From NCBI GenBank assembly GCA_937136055.1, contig CAKZOD010000022.1, positions 186,001-250,000 on the forward strand: DNA of 64,000 bases, in the 5' to 3' direction. This document shows positions 51,385 to 58,792 of this stretch, piece by piece (the first letter of the stretch is position 1; every line of letters begins with the position of its first letter). This DNA is from an uncultured Oceanospirillaceae bacterium (lineage in GTDB: Bacteria > Pseudomonadota > Gammaproteobacteria > Pseudomonadales > Balneatricaceae). The notes beneath the pieces were generated by a model. It was not told where the DNA came from. It saw only the letters and a program-made list of their open reading frames with translations, and did no database searches. A program made the position numbers and the translations under genes.

Positions 51385-52127
51385 ATATTCTCGTTTCAAA
51401 TGATGATGGCGTTAAAGCACCAGGCATCCAAGCATTGGCGCAAATGCTGCAAACCATAGCTCAGGTACAAGTAATTGCACCTGATAGAAACAGATCCGCT
51501 GCGAGTAATGCTTTAACATTACATCGCCCGATCCGCTCTTATCGCCACAAAAGCGGTTACATAAGTCTAGATGCAACGCCTACGGATTGTGTAAATTTAG
51601 GAGTGGCAGGAACTTTTGATTTTATTCCTCAAATGGTCGTCTCCGGTATCAATACAGGGGCTAATTTAGGCGATGATGTTCTCTACTCAGGTACAGTGGC
51701 CGCAGCGATGGAAGGGAGGACTCTCGGGTTACCTGGGATTGCGATTTCATTGGCAAGTGCTCACCCAAATCATTATGAAAGTGCGGCAATTGTTGTCAAA
51801 GACCTTGTTCTAAAACTAGAATCTTTGAAAGTCGCACCACGCACAGTATTGAATGTAAATGTTCCTGATTTACCCATAGAAGAAATAAAGGGGATTCAAG
51901 TGACTAGGCTTGGTCATCGAGCTGTTTCGCAAAACCCGATAGAGTGCGTAGATCCACGTGGCGATGTATTGCACTGGATAGCGGGAGTAGGTTCGTCAAT
52001 TGATAATGGACCTGGGACGGATTTCTTTGCAATCGAGCATGGTTATGTGTCAATTACCCCAGTACATTTTGATATGACAAACTACGAAGCTATGAATAAC
52101 GTTGAAAACTGGCTGGAGGAGCAGTAG
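51381..52127 (+). CDS. surE: 5'/3'-nucleotidase SurE
   Basis: SurE is a metal-dependent nucleotidase linked to stationary-phase survival. The 248-residue protein starts MNILVSNDDGVKAPG with the metal-binding Asp8 and Asp9, then DRNRSAASNALTLHRPI and VVSGINTGANLGDDVLYSGTVA. It is coupled to truD by an ATGA overlap and shares one base with the pcm GTG start. All family residues are present. Confidence 0.96.
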   Translation: MNILVSNDDGVKAPGIQALAQMLQTIAQVQVIAPDRNRSAASNALTLHRPIRSYRHKSGYISLDATPTDCVNLGVAGTFDFIPQMVVSGINTGANLGDDVLYSGTVAAAMEGRTLGLPGIAISLASAHPNHYESAAIVVKDLVLKLESLKVAPRTVLNVNVPDLPIEEIKGIQVTRLGHRAVSQNPIECVDPRGDVLHWIAGVGSSIDNGPGTDFFAIEHGYVSITPVHFDMTNYEAMNNVENWLEEQ

Positions 52128-52798
52128 TGGCTGAGCAATTTAACCTGCGTGGAAGTGGAATGACATCGCAGCGAGCCAGAGATAGGTTAGCAGTAAGTTT
52201 ACAAGAAAAAGGAATTGAAAATGCAGCGGTATTAAATGCCATACGTAATACACCGCGACATATTTTTATTGATGAGGCTTTAGCCCATGGCGCTTACGAA
52301 AATAACGCGTTACCTATTGGCTATAACCAGACGATATCACAGCCTTATATAGTAGCGCGAATGACAGAATTACTACTGGCTGATAAACCGCTGCAAAAAG
52401 TGTTAGAAGTTGGTACGGGCTCTGGCTATCAAACTGCCATACTCGCTCAATTAGTGGGTAAGGTTTACTCTGTAGAGCGCATTAAGCCGCTTCAAGATAG
52501 AGCGGCGATACGCTTAGATGCGTTATCTATAAAAAATATACACTTAAAACATACTGATGGTGGTATGGGATTAGACACTTATGCACCATTTGATGCAATT
52601 TTAGTAACAGCAGCACCTGATGAGGTACCTGTCGAGTTAGTTGAGCAATTAGCAGTTAACGGCACAATGGTGATACCTGTGGGTGGAAGTAATGGGCAAA
52701 CTTTAAAGGTTATAAAGAAAAAGACGGCACAGCAGATTGATACACAAATCGTTGAAGCAGTGAATTTTGTACCTTTACTCTCAGGTGTTATTAGCTAA
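52127..52798 (+). CDS. pcm: Protein-L-isoaspartate O-methyltransferase Pcm
   Basis: Pcm repairs damaged proteins by methylating isoaspartyl residues with SAM. The GTG start at 52127 overlaps the surE stop (TAGTG). The 223-residue enzyme has RHIFIDEALAHGAYENNALPIG, GYNQTISQPYIVARMTELL and the SAM motif VLEVGTGSGYQTAIL. The C-terminus ends in FVPLLSG as usual. With surE it forms a stress-survival pair upstream of rpoS. Confidence 0.95.
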   Translation: MAEQFNLRGSGMTSQRARDRLAVSLQEKGIENAAVLNAIRNTPRHIFIDEALAHGAYENNALPIGYNQTISQPYIVARMTELLLADKPLQKVLEVGTGSGYQTAILAQLVGKVYSVERIKPLQDRAAIRLDALSIKNIHLKHTDGGMGLDTYAPFDAILVTAAPDEVPVELVEQLAVNGTMVIPVGGSNGQTLKVIKKKTAQQIDTQIVEAVNFVPLLSGVIS

Positions 52799-52890
52799 AG
52801 CCTCGATAAAAACAACTATCTACCCTCAACTTTAGTACTCACAATAGGCTTGCCTATTGACGGATAAGTTTGAACCCAAGGAGCTCTACA

Positions 52891-53826
52891 TTGGATCAAA
52901 AGCGAAGCATAAAGGATTATTTACTACTGTATTTAAAGGGCTGCATGATGGGAGCCGCTGATGCTGTACCAGGTGTGTCAGGCGGTACTATTGCTTTTAT
53001 TACAGGAATTTATGAGGAGTTAATTGGTACGATAAGTCGTATTGATTTTAGCGTGTTAAGAAGTTTACGTGATGTTGGCGTCGTGAAAACTTGGAGTGCA
53101 GTTAATGGCAGCTTTCTGGCAGTGCTTTTAACAGGAATATTAAGCAGTATTGTTCTATTATCTAATGTCGTTTTATATATGCTAGATAGTTATCCACAAG
53201 CATTGTGGGGGTTCTTTTTCGGTTTAATAGCAGCTTCAACAATCGTCATGTTTAAAGCGATACAGCAGTGGAGTTCGATAAGTGTCATTGCCTTTTTAGC
53301 CGCTGCGCTTGGATCATTTTATCTCACGACACTTTCAGCTTCAGTGCTAGAAGCTAATCTTGTTAATATCTTTTTTGCAGGTATGTTAGCTATCTGCGCG
53401 ATGATTTTACCGGGGATATCAGGCTCGTTCATTCTATTATTATTAGGCCTCTATACTAGTGTATTAGGTGCCGTTAAAAATTTAGAGCTTATGGTCATAA
53501 GTGTTTTTGCATTAGGTTGTATTAGCGGTCTTCTGTGCTTTTCAAAGGTTTTAACTTGGTTGTTTAAGCATTATAGAGATATCACTATGGCCTTATTAAC
53601 CGGTTTTTTAGTCGGCTCTCTCAATAAAGTTTGGCCTTGGAAGGAAGTACTTACCACACGTATCAATAGTAAAGGTGTTGAAGTCGCCGATAGTCAACAA
53701 AATATTTTGCCTAGTAACTTTGAAAGTATCACAGGTTTAGATGCTCAGCTATGGATCGTAATTGCTTTATCATTTTTTGGCATCGCACTCGTACTGTTTA
53801 TTGAGAAAATAAATCGGGTGGAATAA
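52891..53826 (+). CDS. DUF368 membrane protein, probable undecaprenyl-phosphate translocase (PopT family)
   Basis: The TTG at 52891 is preferred: AAGGAG lies seven bases upstream, inside the frame that opens earlier at 52870. The 311-residue protein has about eight membrane segments and the paired DUF368 re-entrant-like motifs DAVPGVSGGTIAFITGIYEEL near residue 24 and ILPGISGSFILLLLGLY near residue 172. DUF368 proteins were reported to recycle the C55-phosphate carrier across the inner membrane, complementing DedA-type UptA. It lies between pcm and nlpD, near two wall-related genes (nlpD, mrcB) but is probably monocistronic or read from pcm. Confidence 0.85.
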   Translation: MDQKRSIKDYLLLYLKGCMMGAADAVPGVSGGTIAFITGIYEELIGTISRIDFSVLRSLRDVGVVKTWSAVNGSFLAVLLTGILSSIVLLSNVVLYMLDSYPQALWGFFFGLIAASTIVMFKAIQQWSSISVIAFLAAALGSFYLTTLSASVLEANLVNIFFAGMLAICAMILPGISGSFILLLLGLYTSVLGAVKNLELMVISVFALGCISGLLCFSKVLTWLFKHYRDITMALLTGFLVGSLNKVWPWKEVLTTRINSKGVEVADSQQNILPSNFESITGLDAQLWIVIALSFFGIALVLFIEKINRVE

Positions 53827-54351
53827 AGCGTAAACTGTACTCTTATATGTGATATTAGTGATAGTTGGTAAACTATTTAATCTAGGGAAACAGTGAATAG
53901 GTCCCTAGATGTCCCCTGTGGATAACTAAGAGGCTAGACCCGCGAAAGAAAGTGAAGTTAATGGCGAGTCCTTTACAAGCTTTCTGACAAAGGAGATAGC
54001 CTCTTAGAGATCCACCCTACGGGGCGTACAGGATATTCCGTGATCATCGTTAATGCATTTCGCCGGGCAACCAGCCCGCCTGTATGCATTGCCTTAATCA
54101 CGAAAAATCCTGTATGCCAGGGGCGTCTAGGACTTGTTCACTGTTTCCCTAGACTATACTTTTTCAATATCAGCTACTAAGCTTATGTTTATAAACAATT
54201 AACAAAATATTTAATGTATTCGATATTTAGATAGGCTATTTTAAGTGGGTATTATAAGCAATCCTCAACAACATCTATTGATATAAGCTGATAGTATCGA
54301 TATTGAACTGTGGGGTTGTTTATAAGATTTACTAAATAACCCTATCTCATT
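53827..54351. other. 525-base gap between the DUF368 gene and nlpD
   Basis: No gene is apparent on either strand. The gap consists mainly of the 273-base inverted-repeat element at 53881-54153 and about 200 bases of AT-rich sequence before nlpD, which should hold the nlpD promoter. Confidence 0.7.
53881..54153. repeat. 273-base element with long terminal inverted repeats and nested hairpins (MITE-like)
   Basis: The ends are inverted repeats of about 36-38 bases. Both start TCTAGGGAAACAGTGAA (17 identical bases) and then match with few differences to CCCCTG. Each end also carries TCTAGG...CCTAGA within itself. Inside are two hairpin domains: 53927-54006 (TAAGAGGCTA / TAGCCTCTTA) and 54023-54118 (GGCGTACAGGAT / ATCCTGTATGCC with further pairing and an apical CGGGC/GCCCG stem). 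TA dinucleotides lie one base outside each end (53878 and 54155), compatible with a TA target duplication. It has no coding capacity. A structured RNA gene is the alternative. Confidence 0.7.
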
Positions 54352-55233
54352 GTGAAGAAGACAGTAAAATTGATTAATGTAATTCGGGCTTACTTTTTGG
54401 GTCTCTTGCTTGTATTAACAGGCTGTGCTACCGGATATGCTCCAGTTACTGATTTATCCTCAGCTTCCACTCCCAAAGCCCGTAAAACACCCCCTCCTAA
54501 GAAATATGTAGCTGCAAATATCCCGCGTAATTACAAAGTTAAATCGGGTGATACCTTGTATTCAATTGCATGGAAATACGGTTTAGATTTTAAGCAACTT
54601 GCTAAAATGAACAATATTGGCAGTGATTACACTATTTATAAAAATCAAAAATTGTTTATAAAACAAACGGCAAAGAATAAGAAGTCGTCTGCTATTAAGC
54701 ACTCAACACTTAATGATAAATCTGCTGTGTCGTCAAAAATAGACAAAGTCAGTAAAAACAAAACGCAAAAAAAGAAAGATAATAGAAAAAAAACGATTAA
54801 AGCGAGTAAATCAAACCCACCAAAAAAGAAGCCTATTTCCACAGCTAAATCGTCTAATAAATCTCGTGGTAAAGTGATTTGGCGCTGGCCGGCGAAAGGA
54901 AAAGTTGTAAATAATTTTAGTAGTGAAAACAAAGGCTTAAACATATCTGGGGATAAAGGTGAGGCTGTGTATGCAGCAGCTTCCGGCGAGGTTGTTTACG
55001 CTGGGAATGGTATTATTGGCTATGGGAATTTAATCATCATAAAGCACTCTCCTGAGTATTTAAGTGCCTATGCTCACAATAGTGTAATATTAATAGGAGA
55101 GGGTAGCCGGATTAAAGGAGGAGCCAAAATAGCCGAAATAGGTAGTAGTGGGACAATAAGAACAATCCTTCATTTTGAAATAAGAAAGGATGGGAAACCG
55201 GTTAATCCACTAAAATATTTACCGAGAAAATAA
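54352..55233 (+). CDS. nlpD: NlpD-type lipoprotein, LysM plus degenerate LytM/M23 domain
   Basis: NlpD activates the amidase AmiC during cell separation. The GTG start at 54352 gives a lipoprotein signal with LTGC (Cys25). One LysM domain (YKVKSGDTLYSIAWKYG) lies at about 60-105, followed by a Lys/Ser-rich linker and an M23 domain (about 190-290). The M23 zinc ligands are lost: the usual HxxxD region reads NKGLNISGD and the final HxH reads HFE, which is normal for NlpD/EnvC activators. rpoS follows after 44 bases, the conserved arrangement in which rpoS promoters lie inside nlpD. Confidence 0.92.
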   Translation: MKKTVKLINVIRAYFLGLLLVLTGCATGYAPVTDLSSASTPKARKTPPPKKYVAANIPRNYKVKSGDTLYSIAWKYGLDFKQLAKMNNIGSDYTIYKNQKLFIKQTAKNKKSSAIKHSTLNDKSAVSSKIDKVSKNKTQKKKDNRKKTIKASKSNPPKKKPISTAKSSNKSRGKVIWRWPAKGKVVNNFSSENKGLNISGDKGEAVYAAASGEVVYAGNGIIGYGNLIIIKHSPEYLSAYAHNSVILIGEGSRIKGGAKIAEIGSSGTIRTILHFEIRKDGKPVNPLKYLPRK

Positions 55234-55277
55234 TTAGGGATTAGCTTTGTAAAAGTTGAGACTAAGGGTTTATACAT

Positions 55278-56303
55278 ATGAATATCTTGGATATGGACAA
55301 TCAAGACGCTGACTCTGTCAGTAAAATTCAATCACAAGTAATGGAGCATGGTTCGTTAGCAGACGCCCCCAGTGAAACTGGGATATCTTTTAGCTTAGAT
55401 GCTGATGTAGAAGTAAAATCAACAACTGGCCGCGGTCGAGGCAGCCAGACACATCAAGATTTAATGAACGAAAAGAATCTCGATGCTACTCAATTATATT
55501 TAAACGAAATTGGATTCTCTCCACTACTGTCGGCAGAGGAAGAAGTGCATTTTTCACGCCTATCACTCAAAGGGTGCGAGAAATCTAGAAAGCGTATGAT
55601 TGAAAGCAATCTGCGTTTAGTCGTTAAAATATCAAGACGTTATATCAATCGTGGTTTATCGCTTCTCGATCTTATTGAGGAGGGTAATTTAGGGTTAATC
55701 CGTGCTGTAGAAAAATTTGATCCAGAGAGAGGCTTTCGCTTTTCAACCTATGCAACTTGGTGGATAAGACAAACGATCGAACGTGCAATAATGAATCAAA
55801 CGCGCACCATTAGATTGCCAATTCATGTCGTTAAAGAATTAAATGTGTATCTAAGAGCAGCGCGCCAGCTAGCTCAGGATCTAGACCAAGAGCCAACCAT
55901 TGAGCAAATTGCCCATGTGGTGGATAAGCCAGTGGCGACGGTTGAAAAAGTACTTGGCTTAAATGAAAAAGTGGTGTCTATTGATTTGCCAATTGCCGGC
56001 TCTGAGAAGACAGTGGTCGAGACCGTACCTGCGAATGATTCATTCGATCCGAGTGTTGCTCTTCAAACAGATAACTTAAGTGGCTCATTAGAGTTATGGC
56101 TTGATGATTTGCCAGGTAAACACGCTGAGGTTTTAGCGAGACGCTTTGGTTTACGAGGCTATCATTTAAGTACCTTGGAAGAAGTAGGGCAAGAGATTGG
56201 TTTGACCCGCGAAAGGGTGAGGCAGATTCAAGTAGAAGCCCTAAAGAAGCTTCGTGAGATAATTGAAAGCAACGGTTTATCCAGTGAAGACTTACTTAAA
56301 TAA
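55278..56303 (+). CDS. rpoS: RNA polymerase sigma factor RpoS
   Basis: The stationary-phase and general stress sigma factor. The 341-residue protein (E. coli 330) has region 1.2 [21 protein letters not shown], region 2 [47 protein letters not shown], region 3 and the region 4 helix-turn-helix [20 protein letters not shown]. The N-terminal 60 residues are variable and contain a Gly/Arg patch (TTGRGRGSQ). It lies just after nlpD. Confidence 0.95.
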   Translation: MNILDMDNQDADSVSKIQSQVMEHGSLADAPSETGISFSLDADVEVKSTTGRGRGSQTHQDLMNEKNLDATQLYLNEIGFSPLLSAEEEVHFSRLSLKGCEKSRKRMIESNLRLVVKISRRYINRGLSLLDLIEEGNLGLIRAVEKFDPERGFRFSTYATWWIRQTIERAIMNQTRTIRLPIHVVKELNVYLRAARQLAQDLDQEPTIEQIAHVVDKPVATVEKVLGLNEKVVSIDLPIAGSEKTVVETVPANDSFDPSVALQTDNLSGSLELWLDDLPGKHAEVLARRFGLRGYHLSTLEEVGQEIGLTRERVRQIQVEALKKLREIIESNGLSSEDLLK

Positions 56304-56312
56304 GCTGTATTT

Positions 56313-56334
56313 AGGGCGATAGGTCTATCGCCCT
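56313..56334. terminator. Bidirectional terminator between rpoS and the Rieske gene
   Basis: A perfect palindrome of two 10-base arms, AGGGCGATAG and CTATCGCCCT, with two central bases, sits in the convergent gap. T-rich sequence follows on the plus strand and A-rich sequence precedes it. Confidence 0.7.
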
Positions 56335-56673
56335 TCATTTATCGTCCATCAGTTTCTCTTCAGTAATATAAAGTTTCCCGTCAAAAACCTTAAAATCGAT
56401 TTCTCTTAATTGACCGCCAGTGCATGGGCCACTGATGCAAAGTCCTTGTGAGATTGTAAACAAAGCTTGATGGTGCTCACAACGAATAAAGTTTTTTTGT
56501 TCGTCTAATAGCTTTTCAGATATTAAATTCAAAGGCTTTCGCCGATGTGGGCAGCTGTTTTGGTAAACATGTAGCTTATCGCCTGTGCAGACAATGAGAT
56601 AGTCTTCTACTAAAAGTGAAGAAGCATTATCGCTATTTATATCTATTGCATTTAAATCACAGAGAAGGCGCAT
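56335..56673 (-). CDS. Rieske [2Fe-2S] domain protein
   Basis: The 112-residue protein is a single Rieske domain. The cluster ligands are in CPHRRKPLN near residue 41 (Cys, His) and CEHHQALF near residue 61 (Cys, His), with GPCTGGQL after. It has no membrane anchor, so it is a soluble ferredoxin-like protein; the redox partner is unknown. It starts three bases after the stop of the kinase-like fusion gene on the same strand, so the two are likely cotranscribed. Similar small Rieske proteins are often found near nlpD/rpoS in related bacteria, from memory. Confidence 0.85.
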   Translation of the reverse strand: MRLLCDLNAIDINSDNASSLLVEDYLIVCTGDKLHVYQNSCPHRRKPLNLISEKLLDEQKNFIRCEHHQALFTISQGLCISGPCTGGQLREIDFKVFDGKLYITEEKLMDDK

Positions 56674-56676
56674 GTA

Positions 56677-58389
56677 TTACTCAGTGAATTGTTTAAACTG
56701 TTCTAGCAAGCGATTAATTGCTTCGTCATCATCGGTATCAACTTCTATCTGTAAAGCTTGTTCTTGCTCATTTAAGGGTTGTTGATAACTGCGCTGGTGG
56801 GCCAGCCGTTCAAGGGAGAAGTTGCTATCACTTGACCGAGTATTAATACCTTTTACCAGGCGAGCTTCCATGAGTTTGGTGTTACATAAGCAGCTGATAA
56901 TACAAATATCAATGGCTAGTTTTTGGGCAATATCAATATATTTTTGCCTGAAGTGTTGCTTCAAGAATGTACCATCGACAATCACACTATAGCCTAAGGA
57001 AAGAACCTGCTCAGTTAAAGAGATTAAATGCTGAGATAAGCGTGCATTAATTTCAGGGCTGTGTAGTTGAAGGTTTTTACCTTTCTTTTGAAGCTCTTTG
57101 TATAAACGATTACGTTCGGTTTCAGATCGTAGTCGTATTGTTGGGCTCGTTTTTGTGATTTGCTCGCTAATATGGCTTTTTCCACTGCCAGACAAGCCGT
57201 GCATAATAATCAGTTTTGGCGGGCTGTTTTTTTGGTAGCTTTGGGTTAATGCGAGATATTTTAAAAAAATTGCATGACTCGCTTGTTCGCCAAAGGTTGC
57301 AATTTTAGCTCTTACCATTGCCCTGAAGCTTTTATAGAAGTTTAAAAGTGCGAGTGCTTGAAAGTCGCCAGTGATTTCCAGATAGCGGTTAAGTGCAATA
57401 TTAGCCCAAGAATATTTATTGTTGGCCTCTAGATCCATTAATAAGAATGCGAGATCTGAACAAGTGTCTATCCAGCGAAACTGTAAATTAAACTCGATGC
57501 AATCAAAAAGACGAAGCTCGTTTTTATAACAAGTAATATTACCTAAATGGAGATCACCATGACACTCTCTGATAAAGCCTTGTTTGCGTCTGTCGATGAG
57601 CACATCACGCAATGCTGTAAACTGATCTGTTGTTTGATTATAGAGCTGGGTAATTTGTTGGCAATCTTCACTGTTGTCGTAAAAATCGAGAGTGTGGATA
57701 AAATTGTCGGACACAAGCTGCCAGATATTATCAGGTTCGCCCCAAGGGCTGTTTGTTGTGATCGTTGGTAAACACAAATGGAACTGAGCGAGCTGTTGAG
57801 CGAGTTGGTTTATCCATAATGGATTGAATTGGTTACATTGTAAAAGTTTATCTAGACCGTCATTCGGATCAAATTGCTGCATACGTACAGCGTATTCAAG
57901 CACTGCATTGGCGCTGCTATTCGTACTTAGTGCCGTAGAACTTTCATTTAATGGTTCAGAACTTTGGGTATTAGCGAAAGCTTCAACTGATAGTGCATGT
58001 TCAGGATGTAATGATTGTGCGGCAGAATTAAAAGAATTCACAGCGGTGTCAGCAGTATCTGAAATGGCAGCTGAATTTTGCTGGTTAAGCCGGTAGTCGT
58101 CAGCACCAATTACTGGGCTTTCAAAGGTGCCGCTAATTGTAATAACAGCTTGATAAATATCCGGTGCTAATCGCTGGTTGAGACGCAGCTCTTCTTCACA
58201 ATAAAACTGTCGCTTGCCCAGCGTGGAAAAATCTAAAAAACCAAAGTTTAATTCCTTTTTAACTTTGTACACATAATCTCCCGTTAGAATTACCCAGGAA
58301 ACCTGTGTTTCGATTATTTCAATCGGCAGGGTCACAGGGTGGGGATAACAAGCAGGGTTGTGCAGCGCATTAATCAAAGGTGGTAACAT
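56677..58389 (-). CDS. Fusion of aminoglycoside-phosphotransferase-like kinase and P-loop kinase domains
   Basis: The 570-residue protein has an N-terminal APH-like kinase fold with HGDLHLGN at 277-284 and LFDCIEF (Asp296) as catalytic and metal loops, and a C-terminal predicted P-loop kinase with GLSGSGKS at 398-405. This COG2187-COG0645-type fusion is widespread and has no established substrate; it should not be read as an antibiotic-resistance enzyme. Residues about 101-162 are a Ser/Ala/Asn/Thr-rich insertion not expected in the family. It lies upstream of the Rieske gene on the same strand. Confidence 0.82.
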   Translation of the reverse strand: MLPPLINALHNPACYPHPVTLPIEIIETQVSWVILTGDYVYKVKKELNFGFLDFSTLGKRQFYCEEELRLNQRLAPDIYQAVITISGTFESPVIGADDYRLNQQNSAAISDTADTAVNSFNSAAQSLHPEHALSVEAFANTQSSEPLNESSTALSTNSSANAVLEYAVRMQQFDPNDGLDKLLQCNQFNPLWINQLAQQLAQFHLCLPTITTNSPWGEPDNIWQLVSDNFIHTLDFYDNSEDCQQITQLYNQTTDQFTALRDVLIDRRKQGFIRECHGDLHLGNITCYKNELRLFDCIEFNLQFRWIDTCSDLAFLLMDLEANNKYSWANIALNRYLEITGDFQALALLNFYKSFRAMVRAKIATFGEQASHAIFLKYLALTQSYQKNSPPKLIIMHGLSGSGKSHISEQITKTSPTIRLRSETERNRLYKELQKKGKNLQLHSPEINARLSQHLISLTEQVLSLGYSVIVDGTFLKQHFRQKYIDIAQKLAIDICIISCLCNTKLMEARLVKGINTRSSDSNFSLERLAHQRSYQQPLNEQEQALQIEVDTDDDEAINRLLEQFKQFTE

Positions 58390-58792
58390 AAAAGCCTTTA
58401 AACAGAACGGGTTTGGACATGAGCTAATTAGCTATGCTTTAAATATCATGCTTTAAACAATGTAAATTGAGTGTATTTCTCTATGGTGAATTTCGAGCAT
58501 TTATGCCCTAGATACACAACATTCCTTCACGGTTAAATCAGCTGCTCTATATTTAGGTGTATTTAATAAATATTGTATAGAGTAATCAGCCGCTTCCATT
58601 TTTTATCATTATTATTTTCAAATGTTTTTATTTGATTAGCGTTGCTTGAATGACTCACTAACACATAATCAAAAATAACTTCAATCGCAAAGCAGGAACC
58701 CTACATTATACTCGAAAATAGCATCAAGCTCTATAAAGCGAGTGCGCTGAATTGTACAATAGCCGCTAAATCAAATACATCAGCTGGTATAT
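58390..58792. promoter_or_regulatory. 403-base divergent gap between the kinase fusion and mrcB
   Basis: AT-rich and without a credible open frame beyond about 17 codons. It must hold the promoters of both flanking genes, but I could not pick out a convincing -35/-10 pair or a strong hairpin. Confidence 0.4.

Noticed and set aside
56677..58389. Aminoglycoside resistance gene
   Set aside because: The kinase-like domain is fused to a P-loop kinase in a chromosomal housekeeping setting; this fusion family is not known for resistance.
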